From Celeribacter baekdonensis (lineage in GTDB: Bacteria; Pseudomonadota; Alphaproteobacteria; Rhodobacterales; Rhodobacteraceae): a stretch of DNA of 64,000 nt. The notes below the pieces were generated by a model. That model did no database searches. It had not been told where the DNA came from and saw nothing but the letters and a program-made list of their open reading frames with translations. The translations under genes and the position numbers were made by a program. Positions 51,764 to 59,666 of this stretch are shown one piece after another; the stretch's first letter is position 1; each line of letters begins with the position of its first letter. The DNA lies in NCBI RefSeq assembly GCF_003047105.1, contig NZ_CP028472.1, positions 124,001-188,000 on the forward strand, in the 5' to 3' direction.

Positions 51764-53467
51764 TCATAGCGAAGCTCGTATAAGGGCGCGGTGGTGATCC
51801 CGCAATAGTTGAGTGGTTTGGGCGATCTCCGTGGCGCGGCGATCCTCTGTCCAGCCTAGGGCTGCGGCAGCGACGTCTGCCAGTTCGTTTATGCCGCTTT
51901 CGCTCAGGGCGCCCTCGAACCCCATCAACGTTCGGCGCAGCACGATATCATCAAGACGCGTGACGCGCTCTTGTGTGCAGATCAGGGAAATTTCCGCCGG
52001 GCTGTACGCCCGGATCGACGCGAACTGGCGGGGGTCTGCGCATTCTGCTTCTGCGACCGCACTTGCCCGCGCGCCATAGCGCTGCGCAAGTATGGCGCAC
52101 CGCTCACGCGTCAGGCCGGTATCTCTGGCCAGACGATTGGCCCATGCCTGACGCTCCGTGGTCGCAAAGGGATACCCGGCGGCCCCGCCAATTGCGCGAT
52201 CTGCGGTGCTGGCCAGACGCGGCCGGTTTTGTCGCTGCAAAACGACATCGCTGACCTGCTCGGCAAAGGCGCGATAGGTTGTCCATTTTCCGCCGACCAA
52301 GGTCAGCGTTTCGAACGGGCGATCCGCCGTTGCGGCAAAGGTGTCAAGCCGGTGGTCGCGGCTGATTGAGCCTGTGACGCCGGCCTCTTGCAAGGGCAGG
52401 GGACGGACGCCCGCGATGGTGAAAATGATGTCCTCGCGTCGTAAGTCTTCATTCGGCATGATTGGGCGCAACACATTGAACAGGTAATCAATTTCGGCAT
52501 CGGTACAGAAATTGTCGCCGGGGTCGTCGCTGCGAATGTCGGTGGTCCCAAGGAACACCCGATCGTCGCCCATCGGGTAGATCAGACAGGCGCGGTGATC
52601 GTCGGTTTCGAAATAGAGCATCTTGCCGTTCATCTTCTGCGCCAGTGCGGGCTGTTTCAGCACCACATGCGATCCGCGGGTGCCGCCCATCAAGCGACCG
52701 GAGAACCCGAGGCCAGATTGCACCTCGTCCACCCATGCGCCAGAGGCGTTGATGACCAAGCGCGGCGCGACATCAAAGGTTTCACCGCTCGCCATATCGC
52801 GCAGGGTGACGCGGCCGTTTTCCTGACTGATGGCCTTGAGGTAGGGGATCGCAAGGCTGTCGGGGCACTCGGTCTCGGCATCCGCCACAAGCTCCATCAC
52901 GAGGCGTTCGGGATGGGTGATGCGCGCATCGTAATATTCCGCCACGGCGCGAATGTCCGGCGCAAGCACCGGCATCTCCGCGCGGGCCTGTCGTTTGGTC
53001 AACAAGCGGTGGTCGGGCATGGTTTGCCGTGTGCGTCCGAAGGCATCATAGAGCATCAGGCCAAGTTTGACGGGGATCGCGCCTTTGCGGCCCGGCGTGC
53101 GCGTCAGTTTCAGAAAGCGGGCGATGGCTCCAAACGTGCCGCCAAACCAGCTTCGCAGGGGCACCCAGACTGGCAAAGGTTGCACGACATGGCACGCGTT
53201 TTTCAGCAACAGATTGCGTTCGGTCAGTGATTCGCGCACCAGTGCCGCTTCGCCTGTTTCCAGGTAACGCAAGCCGCCATGGATCAGGCGCGAGGGCGCG
53301 GCGCTGGTACCGGATGAAAAATCCCCGGCCTCAACCAGCAGGGCGGGGACGTTCTGGGCTGCCAGATCTCGGAATGTCCCGACGCCATTGATTCCCCCGC
53401 CGATAATTAGAATGTCGGGCAGCTCTCCAGAGCGTAGCCTGTCTATTATCTCTTCCCGTCTGCGCAT
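51764..53467 (-). CDS. glpD: FAD-dependent glycerol-3-phosphate dehydrogenase family protein (GlpD/EryB-like)
   Basis: Flavoprotein of 567 residues that oxidises a polyol phosphate to the keto phosphate and feeds electrons to quinone. Start 53467 follows GGGAGGGGCAGG. The FAD motif is IIGGGINGVGTFRDLA, then SSGTSAAPSRLIHGGLRYLE, the GlpD signature. The substrate-domain segment VINASGAWVDEVQ, the C-terminal VGGKWTTYRAFAEQ, and a DAO_C domain follow. Divergent from an FGGY kinase that is not a typical glycerol kinase, so an EryB-like role on erythritol phosphate or a related polyol is possible. The symbol is given for family only. Confidence 0.82.
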   Translation of the reverse strand: MRRREEIIDRLRSGELPDILIIGGGINGVGTFRDLAAQNVPALLVEAGDFSSGTSAAPSRLIHGGLRYLETGEAALVRESLTERNLLLKNACHVVQPLPVWVPLRSWFGGTFGAIARFLKLTRTPGRKGAIPVKLGLMLYDAFGRTRQTMPDHRLLTKRQARAEMPVLAPDIRAVAEYYDARITHPERLVMELVADAETECPDSLAIPYLKAISQENGRVTLRDMASGETFDVAPRLVINASGAWVDEVQSGLGFSGRLMGGTRGSHVVLKQPALAQKMNGKMLYFETDDHRACLIYPMGDDRVFLGTTDIRSDDPGDNFCTDAEIDYLFNVLRPIMPNEDLRREDIIFTIAGVRPLPLQEAGVTGSISRDHRLDTFAATADRPFETLTLVGGKWTTYRAFAEQVSDVVLQRQNRPRLASTADRAIGGAAGYPFATTERQAWANRLARDTGLTRERCAILAQRYGARASAVAEAECADPRQFASIRAYSPAEISLICTQERVTRLDDIVLRRTLMGFEGALSESGINELADVAAAALGWTEDRRATEIAQTTQLLRDHHRALIRASL

Positions 53468-53515
53468 TTGCCTGCCCCTCCCGTATTGTCTTGTCGTCGG
53501 CCTCATAAGGCACAA

Positions 53516-53530
53516 CCTGTAATAACAAGT
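53516..53530. promoter_or_regulatory. Direct repeat copy 1 (candidate GntR site)
   Basis: CCTGTAATAACAAGT, identical to 53662-53676. The TGT-AATA-ACA core is partly symmetric, as in GntR-family operators. It lies 49 bases upstream of the dehydrogenase start. Confidence 0.65.
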
Positions 53531-53573
53531 AGATACAACTCGAAAAACCCTACGTCAATTGGGTTTATCCCAC

Positions 53574-53604
53574 GTACAAAGGCCGTCATCTACGACCTTT
53601 GTAC
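53574..53604. promoter_or_regulatory. 9-bp inverted repeat in the divergent promoter
   Basis: GTACAAAGG (53574-53582) and CCTTTGTAC (53596-53604), perfect, 13-nt spacer, midway between the two GntR-site copies. Possible site for a second regulator. Confidence 0.45.
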
Positions 53605-53629
53605 CCCAAATGTCCGACCACAAGGGCAA

Positions 53630-53657
53630 TTGACAGGCCATTTTAACCTCCTATTGT
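53630..53657 (+). promoter_or_regulatory. Promoter of the kinase/transporter operon
   Basis: Perfect -35 TTGACA (53630-53635), 16-base spacer, -10 TATTGT (53652-53657). The expected start of transcription (about 53664) falls inside the second repeat copy, so a bound GntR protein would block it. Confidence 0.6.
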
Positions 53658-53661
53658 TGAT

Positions 53662-53676
53662 CCTGTAATAACAAGT
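53662..53676. promoter_or_regulatory. Direct repeat copy 2 (candidate GntR site)
   Basis: CCTGTAATAACAAGT, second copy of the 15-mer, 146 bases from the first and placed at the expected transcription start of the kinase operon. Confidence 0.65.
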
Positions 53677-53721
53677 TGGCGGTGCGTTGTTGAGGAGTGA
53701 CGCCCGCCAAGGGAGGAGACA

Positions 53722-55260
53722 ATGGGACAGTATGTAATCGGCATTGATGCCGGTGGCACAATGACGAAGGCGGGGCTGTTTGATCTGGCCGGCGTCGAAA
53801 TCGCCTGTGCGCATAGCCGAAATGTAATGCAGGCTCCCCATCCCGGCTGGACCGAACGAGATCCAGACGGGATGTGGCAGGCCGCGACCGTAGCTGTACG
53901 AGAAGTGTTGGAGCGTAGTGGCATCTCGCCGTCAGAAATCGAAGCGGTGTCCGTGGCCGGGTATGGCGGCGGCCTATACCTGTTGGACCGCGACGCGCAT
54001 CCGGTGCGGCATGGGATCATGTCGACAGACGCGCGCACCATCGACATCATCACCGAATGGCAGAGCAATGGCACCGCTGATCAGGTTGAGGCCTTGATCG
54101 GCCAACACCTCTGGGCCGGTCAGACATTCGTTTTGCTGGCATGGTTGGCCCGCAATGAGCCCGGCGTGTTGGACCGGACGCATCGCGTGTCATTTTGTAA
54201 GGATTTCCTGCGCGCCCAACTGTGTGGGGATATGTCGACCGATCTGACCGACGCGGGGTCAGCCGGTTTGCTGGACCCGGACACCGGCACCTATTGCGAT
54301 GCGCTTTTGGAGCTTTTGGGATTGGTCCATCTGCGCGATAAACTTCCGGAACTTGGTCCTTCGGATGAGGTTGTGGGCCGGGTCACGGCAAAGGCTGCGG
54401 CGCTGACGGGCTTGCAAGAAGGCACGCCGGTTGTGCGTGGCACAGTAGATATGAGCGCGGCTGCACTGGCCTCACATATCTCTAAACCCGGACAAATGAG
54501 CGTCGTTGCGGGCACGTTCAGCATTGCATCAACGCTCAACACGACGCCAAGGCGCAGCTATGTGCCGATGTTGCAATTTCCCTATCCCCTCGGCGGATAT
54601 ATGGCGGTCGAAGGATCTCCGACTTCGGCCAGCAATCTGGAATGGGTCGTCAAAACCGTTCTTGCCCAAGGACAACCCCTTCCGAACGAAGGGTTTTCCG
54701 ACATCTACGAGCGTCTGAACGAAGCTCTTGCGCGGCGTTTGGGAAAGCCCGGACCGGCTTTATTCTTTCCCTTTCTGTTCGGCGGTCCAGACGGCGCCCC
54801 AGCAGGATTGCTGGGCATGACGGCACAATCTGACTTTGACGACATGGCTATCGCGATATTCGAGGGCATCGTTTTTGCCCATAAACTGGATATCGACAAG
54901 GTGTTGTCCGGCGACGATGCCGCCCCCGTTGATCTGATCCGCCTGACGGGCGGCGCAACCCGAAGCCCGTATTGGTCGAAACTTTTCGCGGACATTCTGG
55001 GATTGCCGATCGAAGTGCCCACAGGGTCGGAATTCGGCGCGCTTGGTGTTGCCATTTGCGCGGCATCGGCCATCGGCGCTTATCCCTCTTTGGCCGATGC
55101 AGTCGCAGGGATGACCGGCATCGCGCGCCGCCACGATTGCAACGCAGAGCGTCACGCCGCCCATATCGCAAAATTTCCTCGGTTCGTTGCGATGGCACAC
55201 GCAATGGCCGCAATCCCGGCGGTCCCGTCAGTCACCGAAACGGAGGCCTGTTATGCTTGA
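53722..55260 (+). CDS. FGGY-family polyol/sugar kinase (EryA/LyxK-like)
   Basis: Kinase of 512 residues with the two actin-like ATPase domains. It starts YVIGIDAGGTMTKAGLFDLA, where glycerol kinases have GIDQGTTSSR, so it is not a canonical GlpK. It resembles L-xylulose kinase and erythritol kinase: PGWTERDPDGMW, then VAGYGGGLYLLDRDAHPVRH, EGSPTSASNLEW and the C-terminal LTGGATRSPYWSKLFADILG. Leads the plus-strand operon with a GlpSTPQUV-type importer and faces the GlpD-type dehydrogenase. It likely phosphorylates the imported polyol. Which polyol is not known. Confidence 0.83.
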   Translation: MGQYVIGIDAGGTMTKAGLFDLAGVEIACAHSRNVMQAPHPGWTERDPDGMWQAATVAVREVLERSGISPSEIEAVSVAGYGGGLYLLDRDAHPVRHGIMSTDARTIDIITEWQSNGTADQVEALIGQHLWAGQTFVLLAWLARNEPGVLDRTHRVSFCKDFLRAQLCGDMSTDLTDAGSAGLLDPDTGTYCDALLELLGLVHLRDKLPELGPSDEVVGRVTAKAAALTGLQEGTPVVRGTVDMSAAALASHISKPGQMSVVAGTFSIASTLNTTPRRSYVPMLQFPYPLGGYMAVEGSPTSASNLEWVVKTVLAQGQPLPNEGFSDIYERLNEALARRLGKPGPALFFPFLFGGPDGAPAGLLGMTAQSDFDDMAIAIFEGIVFAHKLDIDKVLSGDDAAPVDLIRLTGGATRSPYWSKLFADILGLPIEVPTGSEFGALGVAICAASAIGAYPSLADAVAGMTGIARRHDCNAERHAAHIAKFPRFVAMAHAMAAIPAVPSVTETEACYA

Positions 55261-56338
55261 GCTTCAGGGAGTGAGCAAAATCGTTGCTGGAAAACCCCAT
55301 ATCAACGCAACCGATCTGATCTTTCAAAAAGGCACGATGAATGTCCTTCTCGGACCAACGTCGGCGGGGAAAACCAGTCTGATGCGGCTGATGGCGGGTC
55401 TGGACCGCCCCAGCACCGGCAAGGTGTTTTGGAACGGCAAGGATGTGACCGGACAACGGGTGCAAGACCGGCGCATCGCGATGGTCTATCAGCAGTTCAT
55501 CAACTACCCGTCCATGAGCGTGTACGACAATATCGCCTCGCCCCTGCGGTTGGCGGGTTGTGATCAGGGCGAGATTGACAAGCGCGTGCGCGAGACAGCC
55601 GCGATGCTGCAATTGACCCCGTTGCTTGATCGAATGCCTCTGGAGTTGTCGGGAGGTCAGCAACAACGTTGTGCGCTGGCCCGCGCCTTGGTCAAAGATG
55701 CGGGGCTGGTGCTTTTGGACGAGCCACTGGCCAACCTCGATTACAAGCTGCGCGAAGAATTGCGTGACGAGATTCCGCGGATCTTCCGCGAGTCTGGCGC
55801 GATCTTTGTCTATGCCACGACTGAACCGGAAGAGGCTTTGCTTTTAGGCGGCAACACCGCCTGTCTTTGGGAAGGCCGCGTGACCCAGTTCGGCCCGGCG
55901 ACAGAGGTCTACCGCCACCCGATCGACACCACCACGGCCCGCGTTTTCAGTGACCCGCCGATGAATTTCAGTGCCTGCACCAAAGCGGGCGGCACGTTGA
56001 CATTCGAGGTCGGCTCCAAGGTTGCGGCAAGCGGCAATCTGTCGACGGTCCGCGACGGCGACTACGTTGCCGGGTTCCGCCCCAATCACCTGCGGTTCGA
56101 AAAGCCGAATGGTCCGGCGCTGGAACTGACATGCCAACTTGTTGCATCCGAAATCACTGGATCAGAGACGTTTTTGCATCTGCGGCAGGGCGCGTCACGG
56201 TGGGTCGCACTGGTCCACGGCATTCACCATTTAACCGATGGGACGGACGTCTGCCTCTGGCTCAGCACTGCGCATTTCCATCTGTTCGACACCCAAGGGC
56301 AATTGGCGGTTCAGGCTGCCTATGCCGCAGCAGCCTGA
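55253..56338 (+). CDS. glpS: Polyol ABC transporter ATPase 1 (GlpS-like)
   Basis: ATP-binding subunit of 361 residues of the MalK-like (CUT1) type. The start at 55253 overlaps the kinase end by eight bases. Walker A is GPTSAGKTS, the signature LSGGQQQRCALARAL and Walker B LVLLDEPLANLDYK. The C-terminal 120 residues form the OB-fold regulatory part (GDYVAGFRPNHLRFEKPNG). It pairs with the second ATPase downstream, as in the glycerol transporter of Rhizobium leguminosarum. Confidence 0.85.
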   Translation: MLELQGVSKIVAGKPHINATDLIFQKGTMNVLLGPTSAGKTSLMRLMAGLDRPSTGKVFWNGKDVTGQRVQDRRIAMVYQQFINYPSMSVYDNIASPLRLAGCDQGEIDKRVRETAAMLQLTPLLDRMPLELSGGQQQRCALARALVKDAGLVLLDEPLANLDYKLREELRDEIPRIFRESGAIFVYATTEPEEALLLGGNTACLWEGRVTQFGPATEVYRHPIDTTTARVFSDPPMNFSACTKAGGTLTFEVGSKVAASGNLSTVRDGDYVAGFRPNHLRFEKPNGPALELTCQLVASEITGSETFLHLRQGASRWVALVHGIHHLTDGTDVCLWLSTAHFHLFDTQGQLAVQAAYAAAA

Positions 56339-56350
56339 GGTTCTGACATC

Positions 56351-57445
56351 ATGGCAAAAATTACCCTTTCCAATCTGGCGCACAGCTATTTCCCCTACCC
56401 TCGGGGCGAACAAGACTATGCGCTGAAAACCATCGACCTGACTTGGGATGACGGCGGTGCCTATGCGCTTTTGGGGGCGTCGGGGTGTGGGAAATCTACA
56501 CTTCTCAACCTCATTTCGGGTCTGCGGCGGCCCAGTCAGGGGCGCATTCTGTTCGGTGAAAACGATGTGACAAACGCGCCAACGGCCGAACGCAATATCG
56601 CGCAGGTGTTCCAGTTTCCCGTGGTCTACGACACCATGACCGTGCGCGAAAACCTTGCTTTTCCGCTGCGCAATCGCGGCATGAAAAAGGACTATATTCA
56701 GTCGCGCGTCGATCAGGTGGCACAGATGATCGGCATGGAGGACACGCTCTCGCGAAAGGCGCGTGGCCTGACGGCGGATGCCAAGCAAAAGATCAGCCTT
56801 GGGCGTGGCATGGTGCGCGAGGATGTGAATGCGATCCTGTTCGATGAACCGCTGACCGTGATCGACCCTCACCTGAAATGGGAACTGCGCACGCAGTTGA
56901 AAAAGCTGCATCAGGACTTTGGTCATACGATGATCTACGTCACCCACGATCAGACCGAGGCGCTGACCTTTGCCGATAAAGTGGTGGTCATGCATGACGG
57001 GCGCATCGTGCAGGTGGGCACCCCCGAGGAACTGTTCGAACGGCCTGCGCACACATTTGTAGGGTATTTCATCGGATCTCCGGGGATGAACCTTCTGGAT
57101 GCCGCCATCGACGGGAATGTCGCGCGCATCGGCGACCATGAAGCGCCGCTGGGTGGCACGTTTGGCCATCTCACCGGGCGCACGCAGATCGGCATTCGTC
57201 CTGAGCATGTGACCCTCAGCAAAACCGACGGACTGCCCGCCACCATCCTGCGTGTCGATGACGTGGGCCGTCACCGCATTTTGCGGGCTGACGTGGCCGG
57301 CGCGCCCGTGGCCGTCGTTTTGCCCGAAGGCGCGGAGCTACCCGCAGACACCTGTCGCCTCATTTTCCAGCCGGAAAAGATAGGCGTCTTTGCCGACGAT
57401 TGGCGCATGACCCCGGAACATCCCCAAGACAGGAGTGGCTCGTAA
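56351..57445 (+). CDS. glpT: Polyol ABC transporter ATPase 2 (GlpT-like, degenerate signature)
   Basis: ATP-binding subunit of 364 residues. Walker A is canonical (GASGCGKST). The LSGGQ signature is replaced by LTADAKQKISLGRGMVR, followed by Walker B (ILFDEPLTVID) and the switch His (YVTHDQTEAL). The replaced signature means only one of the two ATP sites in the GlpS-GlpT pair is likely to be fully active, a pattern known for this transporter type. An OB-fold regulatory end follows (GRTQIGIRPEHVTLS). Its stop overlaps the permease start by one base. Confidence 0.85.
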   Translation: MAKITLSNLAHSYFPYPRGEQDYALKTIDLTWDDGGAYALLGASGCGKSTLLNLISGLRRPSQGRILFGENDVTNAPTAERNIAQVFQFPVVYDTMTVRENLAFPLRNRGMKKDYIQSRVDQVAQMIGMEDTLSRKARGLTADAKQKISLGRGMVREDVNAILFDEPLTVIDPHLKWELRTQLKKLHQDFGHTMIYVTHDQTEALTFADKVVVMHDGRIVQVGTPEELFERPAHTFVGYFIGSPGMNLLDAAIDGNVARIGDHEAPLGGTFGHLTGRTQIGIRPEHVTLSKTDGLPATILRVDDVGRHRILRADVAGAPVAVVLPEGAELPADTCRLIFQPEKIGVFADDWRMTPEHPQDRSGS

Positions 57446-58326
57446 TGCTCAAGACACAAAACAACAAGGCATGGTTTCTGGTGCTTCCGGTGCTGCTGCT
57501 TGTCGGATTTTCGGCGATCCTGCCCCTGATGACGGTGGTGAACTATGCCTTCAACGACACCTTTGGCAACAATGCGTTTTTCTGGGCGGGTTTGGAATGG
57601 TTCCGCGAGGTGATCCGTTCAGAGCGGATGCACGATGCCCTGCAACGCCAACTTATCTTTTCGGCAATCATCCTGGCGATTGAGATTCCGCTGGGTATTG
57701 CCATTGCCCTGACGTTGCCGAAACGCGGCGTTTGGGCCAGCCTGACCTTGGTGCTGCTGGCGCTGCCCTTGCTGATCCCATGGAACGTGGTTGGCACAAT
57801 CTGGCAATTGTTCACCCGTGTCGACATCGGCTTGCTCGGCTCGACATTGGTGGCGTTGGGGGTTGATTTCAACCTTGGGCGCGACGCAATAGACGCTTGG
57901 GCGACGCTGATCGTGATGGATGTCTGGCACTGGACCTCGCTTGTCACGCTGCTGTGTTACGCTGGTCTGCAATCCATTCCAGAAGCCTATTACCAAGCGG
58001 GCCGCATTGATCAGGCCAGCCGTTGGGCCGTGTTCCGGTACATCGAATTGCCCAAGATGCAGGGCGTGTTGCTGATCGCTGTGCTGCTGCGCTTCATGGA
58101 CAGTTTCATGATCTACACCGAACCTTTCGTCGTCACCGGCGGCGGCCCCGGTTCGACCACGACATTCCTGTCGGTCGATCTGGTGAAGATGGCAATTGGT
58201 CAGTTCGACCTCGGTCCCGCAGCCGCCTTCAGCCTGATGTATTTCCTCGTGATCCTTTTGATTTCATGGGTGTTCTACACCGTCATGACAAATCTCGACC
58301 AAGAAAAAGAAGAGGTGCCGGAATGA
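57445..58326 (+). CDS. glpP: Polyol ABC transporter permease 1 (GlpP-like)
   Basis: CUT1-type permease of 293 residues (MalF-like) with six hydrophobic helices: FLVLPVLLLVGFSAILPLMT at the N-terminus, LVLLALPLLIPWNVVGTIWQ mid-way. The coupling motif EAYYQAGRIDQASRWAVFRYIELP matches EAA-x3-G-x9-I-x-LP. AGGAG lies before the ATG at 57445. It overlaps the second permease gene by four bases. Confidence 0.9.
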   Translation: MLKTQNNKAWFLVLPVLLLVGFSAILPLMTVVNYAFNDTFGNNAFFWAGLEWFREVIRSERMHDALQRQLIFSAIILAIEIPLGIAIALTLPKRGVWASLTLVLLALPLLIPWNVVGTIWQLFTRVDIGLLGSTLVALGVDFNLGRDAIDAWATLIVMDVWHWTSLVTLLCYAGLQSIPEAYYQAGRIDQASRWAVFRYIELPKMQGVLLIAVLLRFMDSFMIYTEPFVVTGGGPGSTTTFLSVDLVKMAIGQFDLGPAAAFSLMYFLVILLISWVFYTVMTNLDQEKEEVPE

Positions 58327-59192
58327 CCGTTCTCGACCCGACCTTAACCATAGCGACCCGTTCGAGACGGCGGCGCGACACTACGAAACTTCACAAGACC
58401 GCGTCGCGCGGGATGCTGATCCTTTACATCTTGTTCCTGCTGGTGCCGATCTACTGGCTGGTCAACATGAGCTTCAAGACCAATGCCGAGATCCTGTCGG
58501 GCGTGTCCTTGCTGCCGCAAGACTTCACATGGCACAACTACGTTGTCATCTTCTCTGACAGTACGTGGTACATGGGCTACGTCAATTCGCTGATCTACGT
58601 GCTTTTGAACACGCTGATCTCTGTGACGGTGGCGCTGCCTGCGGCCTATGCATTCAGTCGCTACAGCTTCATGGGCGACAAGCACCTGTTCTTTTGGCTG
58701 CTGACCAACCGGATGGCCCCCGCTGCGGTGTTTGCCCTGCCGTTTTTCCAGCTCTATTCCAGTGTCGGCCTGTTTGACACGCATATCGCGGTGGCGCTGG
58801 CGCATTGCCTGTTCAACGTCCCTCTCGCGGTCTGGATCCTCGAAGGTTTCATGCGCGGTGTCCCAAAAGAAGTGGACGAGACCGCCTATATCGACGGTCA
58901 CAGCTTTGGCGGCTTTTTCCTCAAGATCTTCATGCCCTTGATTGCCAGTGGGATCGGCGTCGCCGCGTTCTTCTGTTTCATGTTCTCATGGGTCGATCTT
59001 CTGATCAGCCGCACGCTGACGTCGGTCGAGGTCAAAACCATCGGCGTCGCCATGACGCGCACGTCCTCGGCCACCGGCCTTGACTACGGTGTGCTGGCCG
59101 CGGCCGGGGTTCTCACCATCATTCCGGGCGCTTTGGTGATCTGGTTTGTCCGCAACTACATCGCAAAGGGCTTTGCCCTGGGGAGGGTGTGA
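58323..59192 (+). CDS. glpQ: Polyol ABC transporter permease 2 (GlpQ-like)
   Basis: CUT1-type permease of 289 residues (MalG-like). A basic N-terminus (TRSRRRRDTTK) precedes helix 1. LPAAYAFSRYSFMGDK and the coupling loop PKEVDETAYIDGHSFGGFFL match EAA-type loops, and the end YIAKGFALGRV is standard. The start at 58323 overlaps the previous stop (ATGA) and its end overlaps the small membrane protein gene by four bases. Confidence 0.9.
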   Translation: MTVLDPTLTIATRSRRRRDTTKLHKTASRGMLILYILFLLVPIYWLVNMSFKTNAEILSGVSLLPQDFTWHNYVVIFSDSTWYMGYVNSLIYVLLNTLISVTVALPAAYAFSRYSFMGDKHLFFWLLTNRMAPAAVFALPFFQLYSSVGLFDTHIAVALAHCLFNVPLAVWILEGFMRGVPKEVDETAYIDGHSFGGFFLKIFMPLIASGIGVAAFFCFMFSWVDLLISRTLTSVEVKTIGVAMTRTSSATGLDYGVLAAAGVLTIIPGALVIWFVRNYIAKGFALGRV

Positions 59193-59593
59193 TGCGCACG
59201 ACCCGTTGGATCACGATTTATACCATTCTGACCGTTGTCATGGGCGGCTCCCTTGGGGCGCTGATCCTGTCGGTGCCGCGCAAGGATGGCGCACTGGATT
59301 GGACCGGGCAAATGATCGCGGGCGGCTGGATGGCCTGGTCGTTCCCCGTGGCCCTGTTCTTTTGGACCATCGCCGGTCTGCTCATCCTGTTCACGGTTTT
59401 GGCGGTTCGCTTTCCCGAAACGCCGCGCCTTGGCGCGCTGCGGATCGAAACGACGCGCGGCGACCGGCTTTTCATCACTTTGCTTGGCTCGGCCTTTATC
59501 AATCTGGCCTGGCTGGGACTGAGCGACCTTGCTCAGTGGGGCGCTTTTGTCCCCTGCCTGATCTACGCCTTTGCGGTGTTCCGCTGGCTTTGA
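59189..59593 (+). CDS. glpU: Small membrane protein DUF2160 (GlpU-like)
   Basis: Protein of 134 residues with about four hydrophobic segments (TIYTILTVVMGGSLGALILS; WSFPVALFFWTIAGLLILFT) and GDRLFITLLGSAFINLAWLG. It matches the predicted membrane protein found between permeases and binding protein in GlpSTPQUV-type loci. Function is not known; it may be an accessory subunit. Confidence 0.78.
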   Translation: MMRTTRWITIYTILTVVMGGSLGALILSVPRKDGALDWTGQMIAGGWMAWSFPVALFFWTIAGLLILFTVLAVRFPETPRLGALRIETTRGDRLFITLLGSAFINLAWLGLSDLAQWGAFVPCLIYAFAVFRWL

Positions 59594-59610
59594 TCCGGCC
59601 TGACCGGGTG

Positions 59611-59631
59611 TTGCGCGCCGCGTGTGCGCAA
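59611..59631 (+). repeat. Small inverted repeat before the binding-protein gene
   Basis: TTGCGC (59611-59616) and GCGCAA (59626-59631), nine-base loop, in the 73-base gap before the binding-protein start. Confidence 0.3.
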
Positions 59632-59666
59632 TGCCGCCAAACTAGAAATCTTCAGGGAGGAAGAAA

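Noticed and set aside
53722..55260. Annotation as glycerol kinase GlpK
   Set aside because: The N-terminal phosphate loop and overall pattern follow the L-xylulose/erythritol kinase branch.
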